Below, one piece after another: positions 17,562-26,120 of a stretch of 64,000 nucleotides of DNA. How positions within the stretch are numbered: position 1 is the first letter of the stretch; the number at the start of each line of letters is the position of its first letter. The notes under the pieces are model-generated. The model worked only from the letters and a program-made list of their open reading frames with translations. It searched no databases and was not told the origin of the DNA. The position numbers and the translations under genes are program-made. The DNA comes from CAJQQK01 sp965224225 (GTDB lineage Bacteria; Pseudomonadota; Alphaproteobacteria; Rhizobiales; Hyphomicrobiaceae): assembly GCA_965224225.1 (NCBI GenBank), contig CBDCZF010000032.1, positions 62,001 to 126,000 of the forward strand, in the 5' to 3' direction.

Positions 17562-19220
17562 ATGAACCGCATCACCGGCCGTTCGGCTTTTTTGGCGCTG
17601 CTCAAGGATGAGGGCGTCACGCATCTATTCGGCAATCCGGGAACAACCGAACTGCCCGTGATGGATGCGCTCAAGGATCATCCCGACATGCAGTACGTGC
17701 TCGGCCTGCAGGAATCGCTGGTCGTTGCCATGGCGGATGGGTATTCGCGGGCATCCGGCAAGCTGGTGGCCTGCAACGTGCACGTCGCGCCCGGGCTCGG
17801 CAACGCGATGGGCTCGCTCTACAATGCCAAGTTCACCGGCACGCCGATGATCCTGACCGCCGGCCAGCAGGAACTCGGCCACGGCCTGACCGAGCCACTA
17901 CTTTATGACCCGCTGGTGCCGATCGCCGAACCGATGGTGAAATGGGCCGTCGAAGTGCCGCGCCTCGACGATCTGCCGCTGATCGTGCGCCGCGCCGCCA
18001 AGGTCGCAACAACGCCGCCGACCGGTCCGGTGTTCATCTCATTGCCAGGCGACATCCTGAACGACGAAGCCGGTCTCGACCTCGGCGCCTCGAGCCGCAT
18101 CGATACCCGCTCCAGACCATCCGATGAAAACCTCAAGGCACTCGCCGAACGCATCGTGCGCGCCAAAAAGCCGGTAATCGTGGCCGGTGACGAAATCGTC
18201 AAATCCGACGCGCTGGAGATCGCCGCAACGTTCGCCGAGACGATCGGGGCTGCCGCCTACCAACAGAGCGTCGGCTATGGCTCTCATTTCCTTTCCCAGT
18301 CGCCCTGTTATGTCGGCTCCCTGTCGCGCGACCAAAAGAACGTGCGCGACGTGCTCTCCGGATTCGACCTGATGATCGCGCTCGGCTCCGATCCAATACG
18401 CATGTCGGTCTGGAGTGAGGTCAATCCAAGACCGGATGATCTCGCAATCGTCCACATCGGGCAGCTCGATTGGGATATCGCCAAGAACTATGCCGTCGAG
18501 ATCGGCATCAAGGCCGATGTCGCAGCTACGCTCGAAGCACTGGTGCCGGTCGTGCGCGAGGTCGGGACCGACAGTTTCGCCGAGGTCGCCAAAGCGCGGG
18601 TCGCCGAGCTTGCACCGTGCAACTGGTCGGCCAAGCGCCAAATGCTGATCGATAAATTCTCCGACAACGGCACGATCAAGCCGATCGACGTCGACTGGTT
18701 CTCGCTGTCGATCGCCGAGGCACTGCCGGACAACGCCGTCCTGGTCAACGAGGGCCTGACTTCGGCGCGCCACCTGACCGACCTCGTGCCGTACCGCGAG
18801 CGTTATGATTTCCACGCACTCGCCTCAGGCGGCATCGGCTGGGCGCTGCCGGCCACTGTCGGCATCGCGCTTGCCCAGTCACCGCGACCAGTGTGCTGTG
18901 TATCGGGCGACGGCAGCGCGATGTATTCGATCCAGTCGCTCTGGACGGCGGCCAACATGAAACTGCCGATCACCTACGTCATCGCCAACAACGGTGGTTA
19001 TCGTATCATCAAGCAGCGCCTGCTCGCTTTTCACGGCAACGCCGGCTTCGTCGGCATGGACTTCAACGATCCCTACATCGACTTCGCCATGCTGGCCCAA
19101 TCCCTGGGCGTGCCCTCGCGGCGCATCGAGGAGCCGGGCGAACTAAAGGGGGCGCTCGAAGAATCGTTCAAGACGCCCGGCCCGATGCTGCTCGACGTCG
19201 TCGTCGACGGCTCGGTTTGA
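17562..19220 (+). CDS. Thiamine-diphosphate-dependent enzyme, benzoylformate-decarboxylase-like
   Basis: 552 aa, the normal length. The ThDP-activating Glu sits in 'VLGLQESLVVAMADGYSRA' (about residue 50); 'VHVAPGLGNAMGSLYNA' follows, as in benzoylformate decarboxylase, where a His at this loop takes part in catalysis. The cofactor/Mg motif is 'GDGSAMYSIQSLWTAA' with 'NNGGY' about 30 residues later. The family also includes acetolactate synthase, oxalyl-CoA decarboxylase and indolepyruvate decarboxylase; the sequence style is closest to MdlC-type enzymes, so a 2-keto acid decarboxylase is the best guess. It follows the TRAP operon with its own upstream gap of 211 bases, and the transporter may import its substrate. 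Confidence 0.82.
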   Translation: MNRITGRSAFLALLKDEGVTHLFGNPGTTELPVMDALKDHPDMQYVLGLQESLVVAMADGYSRASGKLVACNVHVAPGLGNAMGSLYNAKFTGTPMILTAGQQELGHGLTEPLLYDPLVPIAEPMVKWAVEVPRLDDLPLIVRRAAKVATTPPTGPVFISLPGDILNDEAGLDLGASSRIDTRSRPSDENLKALAERIVRAKKPVIVAGDEIVKSDALEIAATFAETIGAAAYQQSVGYGSHFLSQSPCYVGSLSRDQKNVRDVLSGFDLMIALGSDPIRMSVWSEVNPRPDDLAIVHIGQLDWDIAKNYAVEIGIKADVAATLEALVPVVREVGTDSFAEVAKARVAELAPCNWSAKRQMLIDKFSDNGTIKPIDVDWFSLSIAEALPDNAVLVNEGLTSARHLTDLVPYRERYDFHALASGGIGWALPATVGIALAQSPRPVCCVSGDGSAMYSIQSLWTAANMKLPITYVIANNGGYRIIKQRLLAFHGNAGFVGMDFNDPYIDFAMLAQSLGVPSRRIEEPGELKGALEESFKTPGPMLLDVVVDGSV

Positions 19221-19228
19221 TTACACGA

Positions 19229-19882
19229 TCAGCTTTGCGGCAGTTTCGCATGCGCCTCGGCCACGAGCTCGCGCATTGCTGCTGACGCCGGACCGTCTTG
19301 CTCGGCCAAGCCGGCGATCACGCCCTCGCGGTCGGCCGGCAGGCGGTTCTGGCTGAGCTTGTGCTTGCCCTCGAGTGTTTCGATGGCAAGCTCGAACCCG
19401 ACGATGCCGCGCAACTGGGCATCGATGAACTTTTCAGGCGCATCCGACAGCGCCCAGGGTTCAGCCCGTCCGGCCTCGTGCCGGTCGGTCAGACCTTCGA
19501 CGATGCCGCGCAGCCTATCCGTATCCTCAAAAAAGGTGAGCCACCCGCGCGCGTGGACCACTGCATAGTTCCAGGTCGGCACGACCCGGCCATGCTCCTG
19601 CTTGCTTGGATACCATGACGGCGTGACATAGCCGTGAGCCCCTTGAAACACGGCCAGTGCGGTCGTATCGGGATCGTACTGCTGCCAGTGCGGATTGGCC
19701 TTGGCGAGATGGCCGATGAGCGTGCCATTGGCGCCTTTAGAGCGATCGAGCAGCACCGGAGCGTGCGAAACGACAGGACCATCGGCGCTGGTCGTCGCCA
19801 GCATCGCGAAATTCAACTGTTCGATCTGGTCGAACAGCACATCGCGATCATCGACCTTGAAGGCCGGAGGATTATAGAGCAT
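19229..19882 (-). CDS. PaiB-family FMN-binding protein (putative negative regulator)
   Basis: 217 aa. 'MLYNPPAFKVDDRDVLFDQI' is the characteristic start of PaiB-type proteins, and 'YVTPSWYPSKQEHGRVVPTW' is the signature of this split-barrel family; 'KHKLSQNR' near the C-terminus is also conserved. In Bacillus, PaiB influences sporulation and protease genes together with an acetyltransferase. In proteobacteria the role is unclear, and an FMN-linked enzyme activity is equally possible. It converges with the ThDP gene (eight bases apart) and is 21 bases downstream of the dioxygenase gene on the same strand. Confidence 0.88.
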   Translation of the reverse strand: MLYNPPAFKVDDRDVLFDQIEQLNFAMLATTSADGPVVSHAPVLLDRSKGANGTLIGHLAKANPHWQQYDPDTTALAVFQGAHGYVTPSWYPSKQEHGRVVPTWNYAVVHARGWLTFFEDTDRLRGIVEGLTDRHEAGRAEPWALSDAPEKFIDAQLRGIVGFELAIETLEGKHKLSQNRLPADREGVIAGLAEQDGPASAAMRELVAEAHAKLPQS

Positions 19883-19903
19883 TGGTCGAGCCTCACGTTG
19901 TGG

Positions 19904-20779
19904 TCAGGCAGCCGCCTGCTCGGTCGTCATCGCCTCACCTGCAACCGTGGTGCGCCGCATGTCCCGTGGCTGCGATTCATCGAACTCGCGGGCACGGTGC
20001 ATGGTCTGGCGATTGTCCCACATCACGAGATCGCCGACACGCCACTTGTGTGCGTAGACGAACCGGCGGTCGGTCGCAAACTCGGTCAGGTTCAACAGAA
20101 AGAGCCGCGCTTCGGCATCCGGCCAGCCGATGATGCGGCCGGCATGCGAAGACAAGTAGAGCGACCTGCGTCCACTCACGGGATGCGTACGCACGAACGC
20201 CTGGCGCACAGGCTTCATCAGACCGATTTCATCTTCGTTGAACGTGAAGCCAAGCTTACCGCGCGAATAGATCTGCGAATGCTCGCAGACCAGCCCCTCG
20301 ATCTTGGCCTTTGTTTTGTCATCGAGCGCATCGTAGGCAGCACGCATATCGGCAAACTCGGTATTGCCGCCCTCACTCGGGATCGCGCGGGCCGAGAGCA
20401 GCGAGTATTTTGCCGGGACCGCCCGGAACGAACTGTCCGAATGCCAGAGGTGATTGCCGAGATTGAAATAGCGCCGGCGGTCCTCGCGATCGAACGGCAT
20501 GTTCTTGTTGTCGAGGTTCGAGACATCGTTGATCAGCGCGTTGGTCCGCTCCTCGGTGCGAATATTGCCGCCCTTCTTGTTCTCGATCTCGCCAAAGTTG
20601 CGCGAGAAGGCGATTTGCTGCTCGTCTGTGATACGCTGATCGTGAAAGACGAGCACGGCATACTCGTCCATGCCGGCTTCAATCGCTGCAACGTCGTCAG
20701 CCGAGAGCGGCCTGGTCAGATCGATCCCACTGACCTCGCCGGCGAACACGTCATGAATTTGCCTGATGGAAACAGCCAT
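19904..20779 (-). CDS. TauD/TfdA-family 2-oxoglutarate-dependent dioxygenase
   Basis: 291 aa from the ATG at 20779, which begins 'MAVSIRQIHDVFAGEVSGID', the usual TfdA/TauD N-terminus; an in-frame start at 20848 adds only low-complexity Arg/Ala residues. The iron facial triad is visible: His and Asp in 'NHLWHSDSSFR' and the distal His in 'MWDNRQTMHRAREFD'; an Arg that would hold 2-oxoglutarate is in 'RDMRRTTVAG'. The family cleaves ether or C-S bonds in 2,4-D, taurine or related acids by hydroxylation. The substrate here is unknown. Confidence 0.88.
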   Translation of the reverse strand: MAVSIRQIHDVFAGEVSGIDLTRPLSADDVAAIEAGMDEYAVLVFHDQRITDEQQIAFSRNFGEIENKKGGNIRTEERTNALINDVSNLDNKNMPFDREDRRRYFNLGNHLWHSDSSFRAVPAKYSLLSARAIPSEGGNTEFADMRAAYDALDDKTKAKIEGLVCEHSQIYSRGKLGFTFNEDEIGLMKPVRQAFVRTHPVSGRRSLYLSSHAGRIIGWPDAEARLFLLNLTEFATDRRFVYAHKWRVGDLVMWDNRQTMHRAREFDESQPRDMRRTTVAGEAMTTEQAAA

Positions 20780-20828
20780 GGCCGTTGGTCTCCTATGACA
20801 TCGCGATGCCGAATTAGCCCGCGCTGCA

Positions 20829-21545
20829 GTGCGTATCCAGGCCGGCATGCATGCATTCTACCCAAGTCCGATCGCAACGCCAGCAGTCTCGAACCCAACA
20901 ATGATGATTGATCCATCGAAATATCCCGTCATGGGGCCAATGGACGCCTTTCAATCGACTTCAATCTCTCGCAGAAAAAGCCCTTCAACAAATATCTTCA
21001 ATGGGTACACGACAATTCTAAAGGCAGTTAGTTTCACGTTCTCGAGCTCGATCGTTACGATCGCCTGTCACTTTGCGACCATCATGATCCTGATCCGGAT
21101 GCTCGATCAGGCCGGCATGGGGCTGTATTTCATTGCCTTGCTGGTGGCCGACCTGCTGGTGATGCTGAGCGAATTCGGCATCACTCTGGCCCTCGTCAAA
21201 AAATACCCCGAAACATCACTCGAAAACCGCGCTTCCTTGCTCCGCGCGGCGATTGCCTTGCGGCTGTTCGTATCACTGGCTTTTTGCGCCGCGCTGCTGC
21301 TGGTCGTCAATTTGGCCGAGATCGAAATCCTGCAGAGTGCCAGATCTTACATCGCACCGATTGCCACACTTTTCCTGCTACATGCCTTCCGCGGCCTCTT
21401 GTTAGGGATCCTGCAGGCAAGGCAGCAGTTCGGCGACTATGCGCTGACCCAGGCGCTCGGCGCACTCGTCAAGGTGCTGCTTGTGCTATCTCTCGCAATA
21501 TCGCCGATCGACCCGCCGACCATCAACCATGTCCCTGATTGCTGA
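20829..21545 (+). CDS. Polysaccharide flippase, N-terminal fragment (frameshifted gene)
   Basis: 238 aa, ending at a TGA at 21543. From about residue 60 it has the first six membrane helices of an MATE/Wzx-like flippase: 'IACHFATIMILIRMLDQAGM', 'FIALLVADLLVMLSEFGITL' and 'LLLGILQARQQFGDYALTQA'. The protein then loses similarity around 'INHVPDC' and stops. The second half continues in the +1 frame from 21529, so an extra base (or a two-base loss) near 21525-21535 is likely. The start is uncertain: ATG at 20829 or at 20940 ('MDAFQSTSIS'). Confidence 0.6.
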   Translation: MRIQAGMHAFYPSPIATPAVSNPTMMIDPSKYPVMGPMDAFQSTSISRRKSPSTNIFNGYTTILKAVSFTFSSSIVTIACHFATIMILIRMLDQAGMGLYFIALLVADLLVMLSEFGITLALVKKYPETSLENRASLLRAAIALRLFVSLAFCAALLLVVNLAEIEILQSARSYIAPIATLFLLHAFRGLLLGILQARQQFGDYALTQALGALVKVLLVLSLAISPIDPPTINHVPDC

Positions 21546-22539
21546 GAACGCAGCCATACTGGTCTCGACCCTCTTCGGCTGCTGGCGGATCGCAGATCCT
21601 CTCGGCGCCGCTTTGCGCACACACAGCGCCGGTGGGCGGGGATTGCTCGAATTTGGCTTCCCGCTTTACCTCAACACGATCGTCAATATCGGAAATGAAA
21701 GGGTCTCCCAATACATCGTGGCGGCCATGGGCGGCCCGACCGCGGTTGCCAAGTACGCAGTCGCGGGACAACTCGGCAATGCCGGCCGTCGGGTGTTGAC
21801 ATCGTTCACGAACGTCTACATGCCAATCCAAACTGGCCATTTCGCCGAGTCCAAGGTCGAGGAGGCCAAGCTGCTTGCCAGCCGGTCGATGTTGTGGTGC
21901 GCCTTTATCGTCTGCTCCGGGACGTTGGCATTTGCGGTGCTGAGGTTCGATCTCGTCGAACTGATATTCACCGACAAATATCTGAGTGTTACGCCGGTGA
22001 TCATCATATTTCTCATCATCCTCTTATTTCGCGTGCTTGAAAACCTGATGGGGTACTTCAGCGTCGCAGCCGGATATAATTATTTTCCAATAAAAATCAG
22101 TTTGATCTCAAGCGTCTTCAATATCGCGCTGACACTGGTTCTGTTCGCCCAGTACGGCTACGTTGGCGCCGCCCTGGCGGTGATGGCAACACAGATCCTG
22201 ATGGCGTCTCTCTATTACATCTGGCTGCGCCAGGCCGGACTGAAGCTGTTGATTTCGCCCGTCCTCTCAATGCTTGCATTTTTTGCAGCAGCCCTCGCAT
22301 GGATACTGCTCGTTGAAGCTCCGCTATTGGCTGCTCCCGCGGTTCCGATCTTTCTGGCCACGTCAGTGGTTTTGATCCCATGGTGCGGAGCGATCTCATT
22401 TTTGCCGTTCAATGGCTTGTTGCCTGGCGTAGAAGGCGGCTCGCGTCATAAAGCGAGCCTGATTTATGATCGGACTGGATCACAAGACAACACCACTCTT
22501 CAACTTTTCTTTATCAGACAACATGAGACATTGCCTTAG
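21529..22539 (+). CDS. Polysaccharide flippase, C-terminal fragment (frameshifted gene)
   Basis: 336 aa beginning 'MSLIAENAAILVSTLFG', overlapping the N-terminal fragment by 17 bases. It has the second half of a flippase: 'GFPLYLNTIVNIGNERVSQY', 'YAVAGQLGNAGRRVLTSF', then helices near 'VIIIFLIILLFRVLENLMGY' and 'FNIALTLVLFAQYGYVGAAL'. Joined to the upstream fragment this gives about 560 residues, near the family's normal size. Either the gene is broken, the sequence has an error, or a ribosomal shift or re-initiation at ATG 21529 makes two pieces. The GNAT gene downstream is also shifted. Confidence 0.6.
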   Translation: MSLIAENAAILVSTLFGCWRIADPLGAALRTHSAGGRGLLEFGFPLYLNTIVNIGNERVSQYIVAAMGGPTAVAKYAVAGQLGNAGRRVLTSFTNVYMPIQTGHFAESKVEEAKLLASRSMLWCAFIVCSGTLAFAVLRFDLVELIFTDKYLSVTPVIIIFLIILLFRVLENLMGYFSVAAGYNYFPIKISLISSVFNIALTLVLFAQYGYVGAALAVMATQILMASLYYIWLRQAGLKLLISPVLSMLAFFAAALAWILLVEAPLLAAPAVPIFLATSVVLIPWCGAISFLPFNGLLPGVEGGSRHKASLIYDRTGSQDNTTLQLFFIRQHETLP

Positions 22540-22663
22540 AAACCGACATCGACCAACATAGGTCCCTATCATACAAATTCGCTTTTCCATTGGCCTGCCG
22601 ATGTCACCGTTTGACTGAATGATTTCGAGCAGGACGTAATTATTCTTTTGGTTGTTCAATACG

Positions 22664-23800
22664 ATGTATATTGATGTCCCCGTTAAGGGTTCGATTGACG
22701 CATTGCGAATCACGATCAGCGGCGACATCTGTCATTTTGCACGCGCCTGGCCAACGTTTGACAATCTGAACGGCGCCAGCACTTTTCCGTTCCAGTGTCG
22801 CGATCACATTGAAGTTTGGTCGAAAACGATAGGCGCGGCGCGGGGTACGGTGCCCGTCTTCGTTAGGGTCGACGACGGCGATGGCCGGCCATTGATGCTC
22901 CTGGCGTTCGGTATCGAGCGCGTCAATGGCGTGCGCATGCTCGGCTTTCTGGACGGCGGCGTTTCCGACTACAACGCACCGGTTTTGTTTGCCGGCTCCA
23001 GCCTTCTGTATGATGCAGACATCATGCGTCCGCTATGGCGAAGCATCCTCGCCGAGCTACCGGCCGTCGACGTCGTCAGGCTCACCAAGATACCGCCGAC
23101 GGTCGAGGGCGTGCAGAACCCGCTGATGCACCTCGCCGTGCACGCAGATCACCACGACGGCTACAGTCGTGAGCTTTCGCCCGAGGCGAAAAACCTCAAG
23201 GGCCGGACAGCGAAGGGACTGTCGTTGTTTTCGGGAACCGGTCGCCGGCGACGGCGCCTGGCGGAACAAGGTGAACTGGTTTTCAAAGTTGCCCAAACGC
23301 AATGCGAGATCGAATTCTTCCTCAAGGCGATGAAGCAGCAGAAACGTAGGCGCTATATTGAAACGCGCGGCGTCGATGGCTTTCTGCGCCCCGGCTATAG
23401 CACCTACTATGATGAAATGACCGAGCGTTTTGCAGAGGGCGGCTGCGTCCAGCTCTGCGCCCTGCTGGTTGACGACACACCGGTCGCCTCACACTGGGCG
23501 ATTGCGGTTAATCGCCGTTACATCAGCCTCATGCCCGCCTTCGAGGCGGGCAGATGGAGCAAATACTCTCCAGGCCTGCTCATCATGGAGAACCTCACCC
23601 AATGGTGTCGCGAGGCAGGTTTCAAGCATCTCGATCTCGGCGTCGGTGACGAGACCTACAAGATCGATATCGCCAGCGAGGTCGTTCCACTGTACGCTTC
23701 GAGGAAGCCCGAACCTTGCTCGGACAAAGCTACACCCGCATCAAATCAGCACGATCTGCCCTCTCAAAAGGCGCCCTTGGAGATGCCTGGCGGACTCTGA
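22664..23800 (+). CDS. CelD/BcsL-like GNAT acetyltransferase, C-terminus probably frameshifted
   Basis: 378 aa in the annotated frame. 'HFARAWPTFDNLNGASTFPF' at the N-terminus and 'HLDLGVGDETYKIDIASEVV' (about 325-344) are signatures of the Acetyltransf_6 (CelD/BcsL, FemAB-like) family linked to exopolysaccharide decoration. After 'VVPLY' the frame gives an unlike tail ending at 23800. In frame 1 from about 23695 the text reads 'RFEEARTLLGQSYTRIKSAR' and continues to 'RNKGSIEP' with a stop at 23847, which looks like the true basic C-terminus. A single missing base near 23695 would explain this. The start at ATG 22664 is tentative; a TTG is at 22652. Confidence 0.65.
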   Translation: MYIDVPVKGSIDALRITISGDICHFARAWPTFDNLNGASTFPFQCRDHIEVWSKTIGAARGTVPVFVRVDDGDGRPLMLLAFGIERVNGVRMLGFLDGGVSDYNAPVLFAGSSLLYDADIMRPLWRSILAELPAVDVVRLTKIPPTVEGVQNPLMHLAVHADHHDGYSRELSPEAKNLKGRTAKGLSLFSGTGRRRRRLAEQGELVFKVAQTQCEIEFFLKAMKQQKRRRYIETRGVDGFLRPGYSTYYDEMTERFAEGGCVQLCALLVDDTPVASHWAIAVNRRYISLMPAFEAGRWSKYSPGLLIMENLTQWCREAGFKHLDLGVGDETYKIDIASEVVPLYASRKPEPCSDKATPASNQHDLPSQKAPLEMPGGL

Positions 23801-23883
23801 AGTACCGCATCAATCACATGCGCAATAAGGGCTCGATCGAACCATAATTGTGCTGCTGCCGCCCCTACATGACACCGGCAAGC

Positions 23884-23913
23884 AGGGGCCGGCGAATGCT
23901 TAGGCCAGCCCCT
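23884..23913. terminator. Hairpin between convergent genes, possible two-way terminator
   Basis: AGGGGC at 23884-23889 pairs with GCCCCT at 23908-23913; after one mismatch two more G-C pairs extend the stem. It lies between the convergent acetyltransferase and the FadB-like gene. No T-run follows on either strand, so the terminator role is weakly supported. Confidence 0.35.
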
Positions 23914-23926
23914 CGAGTGGTGCCCG

Positions 23927-26035
23927 TCAAACCGAAACGTTCGACTTCAGCTCGCGCAGCTTGCCGCCCTTCTGCGCCACATCGCGCAGCAACTCGGACG
24001 GCTGCCAGCGTTTGCCGTAGCGCTGATGCCAGGCTGCGATCTGGTTATAGATCTCCAGCGCGCCGATCGTGTCGCCCCAGTACATCGGGCCGCCCCGGTA
24101 GCGCGGGAAGCCGAAGCCGTTAAGCCACATCACGTCGAGGTCGCTGGCACGGATCGCCTTGTCCTCCTCGAGAATCTTGCACATCTCGTTGATCGAGGCG
24201 AACAGCAGGCGATGCAGGATCTCGGTTTCCGTCATCTCGCGCTGCTCGAATCCCTGCTCTGCGGCAACTTCCTTGATGATCGCGCTGGTCTCGGGATCGA
24301 CATGAGGCGTACGATCGCCGGGCTCGTAGCGATACCAGCCCTTGCCGGCCTTGAGGCCGATCCTGCCGCGCTCGACCAAGCGGTCGGCAATCGGCAGGCC
24401 GCGATAGTTCGGGTCGGCGGCGGCGCGGCGCTTGCGCGTATCGTAGCTGATGTCTAGGCCGGACATGTCGTTGACGGCGAACGGACCGACCGGATATCCG
24501 AAATCGACCATCACCTTGTCGACCTGTTCGGGCAGTGCCCCTTCCTCGATCATCAGGCCTTGTTCGATGTTGAACGGCGCCCGGCTGCGATTGGCGGCAA
24601 AGCCGTCGCAGTTGCCGGCATAACCGCTGATCTTGCCGATCGAGCGACCAAGCTTCATGGCAGCGGCAAGCGTCTCGCGCGAGGTCTTGGTGGCGTTGAC
24701 CACTTCGAACAGCTTCATGACGTTGGCCGGCACGAAGTAGTGCGTGCCGGCAACTGCCTCGGGCCGCCTGGTGACCGCGGCGATCTCGTCGATGTCGAGC
24801 GCCGAGGTGTTGGTCAACAGCAGCGCGCCGTCCTTCATCACCTCATCGAGCTTGGCGAACACTTCTTTCTTGACCGGCATGCGCTCGAACACGGCTTCGA
24901 TCACGGCATCGCAATCGCCAATCTCCTCCATCGTCTCGACCGCCTCGATACGCGCAAGGCGCGCCTGCATCTCGGCTTCATCTAGGCTGCCACGCTTGAC
25001 GCTGGTCTCATAATTCGCCCGGATGCGGGCAAGGCCCCTTTCCAGAACCTCCGGCGAGGCATCGACCAGTTTGACCGGCAGGCCGGCGTCAGCAAAGCTC
25101 ATGGCGATGCCGCCGCCCATCGTGCCTGCACCGACCACGGCGATCGAGTTGATCTCAGGCGTCTCGATGTCCTTCGGCATGCCAGGAATGCGGGCGATCT
25201 CGCGCTCGGAGAAGAACGCATAACGCATGGCAGCGGCTTCAGGTGATGTTTCGAGTTCGTCGAACAACTGGCGCTCGATGGCGATGCCTTCGTCAAACGG
25301 CTTCGATACGGCGGCTTCGACGGCCTTGATGGCGTTCTCGACCGCCGGCTGGCCGCGGGTGCGGCGTGCCACCTGTTTGCGTTTGGCGTCGAACATCTCA
25401 GGCGTCGCTTCGCCGAGCCGGTCACTGCAGTCGCGCACCCGCGGAAGGGGACGGACGTTTGCGATTTTCTTGGCAAAGTTGATCGCTTCGGCGAGCAGAT
25501 CATCACCCGGCACGATTTCGTCGATGATGCCCAGTTCATGCGCTTCGGGCGCCTGCACGTGGCGGCCCGAAATGATGAGATCGAGAGCGGCTGCCGGGCC
25601 GACGATGCGCGGCAGGCGCTGCGTGCCACCGCCGCCCGGAATGACACCGATCAATACTTCGGGCAAGCCGACCTTGGCGCTTGGCACGGCAATGCGGTAG
25701 TGGCAGGCAAGAGCGTTTTCGAGCCCGCCGCCAAGGGCGTAGCCATGGATCGCGGCAACGATCGGCTTGGAACAGGGATCGAGAACATCGTACGTACGTT
25801 TTTTGGGCTTCGGCCGGCCTTTGCCGAAGCCGCGGATGTCGGCGCCCGCAATGAACGTGCGGCCGGCACCGATCATCACAAACGCCTTGACGTTCGGATC
25901 GGCCTCACCCTTTTCGAGCGCTGCGATGATACCGTCGCCGACACCGGGTCCGAGCGCATTGACGGGCGGATAGTCGATCGTGATGACGCCAATGCCATCG
26001 GTGACGTCGAAGCGGACAACCGGTCTATCAGTCAT
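23927..26035 (-). CDS. FadB/FadJ-like fusion: enoyl-CoA hydratase plus 3-hydroxyacyl-CoA dehydrogenase
   Basis: 702 aa from the ATG at 26035 ('MTDRPVVRFDVTDGIGVITI'). Domain order: crotonase-fold hydratase/isomerase (about 1-190; oxyanion-hole 'IAGADIRGF', catalytic Glu residues in 'GGGLENALAC' and 'GLPEVLIGVIPGGGGTQRL'), NAD-binding Rossmann (about 298-480, 'VVGAGTMGGGIAMSFADAG', catalytic His in 'THYFVPANVMKLFEVV') and the C-terminal 3HCDH domains (about 485-700). It should carry out hydration and oxidation steps of fatty or aromatic acyl-CoA beta-oxidation. The 3HCDH segment has 'GNCDGFAANRSRAPFN' where most relatives have G-N-x-x-G-F-x-x-N-R-(M/L). No thiolase gene is adjacent. Confidence 0.92.
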   Translation of the reverse strand: MTDRPVVRFDVTDGIGVITIDYPPVNALGPGVGDGIIAALEKGEADPNVKAFVMIGAGRTFIAGADIRGFGKGRPKPKKRTYDVLDPCSKPIVAAIHGYALGGGLENALACHYRIAVPSAKVGLPEVLIGVIPGGGGTQRLPRIVGPAAALDLIISGRHVQAPEAHELGIIDEIVPGDDLLAEAINFAKKIANVRPLPRVRDCSDRLGEATPEMFDAKRKQVARRTRGQPAVENAIKAVEAAVSKPFDEGIAIERQLFDELETSPEAAAMRYAFFSEREIARIPGMPKDIETPEINSIAVVGAGTMGGGIAMSFADAGLPVKLVDASPEVLERGLARIRANYETSVKRGSLDEAEMQARLARIEAVETMEEIGDCDAVIEAVFERMPVKKEVFAKLDEVMKDGALLLTNTSALDIDEIAAVTRRPEAVAGTHYFVPANVMKLFEVVNATKTSRETLAAAMKLGRSIGKISGYAGNCDGFAANRSRAPFNIEQGLMIEEGALPEQVDKVMVDFGYPVGPFAVNDMSGLDISYDTRKRRAAADPNYRGLPIADRLVERGRIGLKAGKGWYRYEPGDRTPHVDPETSAIIKEVAAEQGFEQREMTETEILHRLLFASINEMCKILEEDKAIRASDLDVMWLNGFGFPRYRGGPMYWGDTIGALEIYNQIAAWHQRYGKRWQPSELLRDVAQKGGKLRELKSNVSV

Positions 26036-26120
26036 GGGTGAGGCTCCCTGTGAGAAGGTTTGCCTTACCCTATAGCATTTATCGTGATCCAGAGCCCCAA
26101 TCCGAGTCGCGCCTGGCCCG

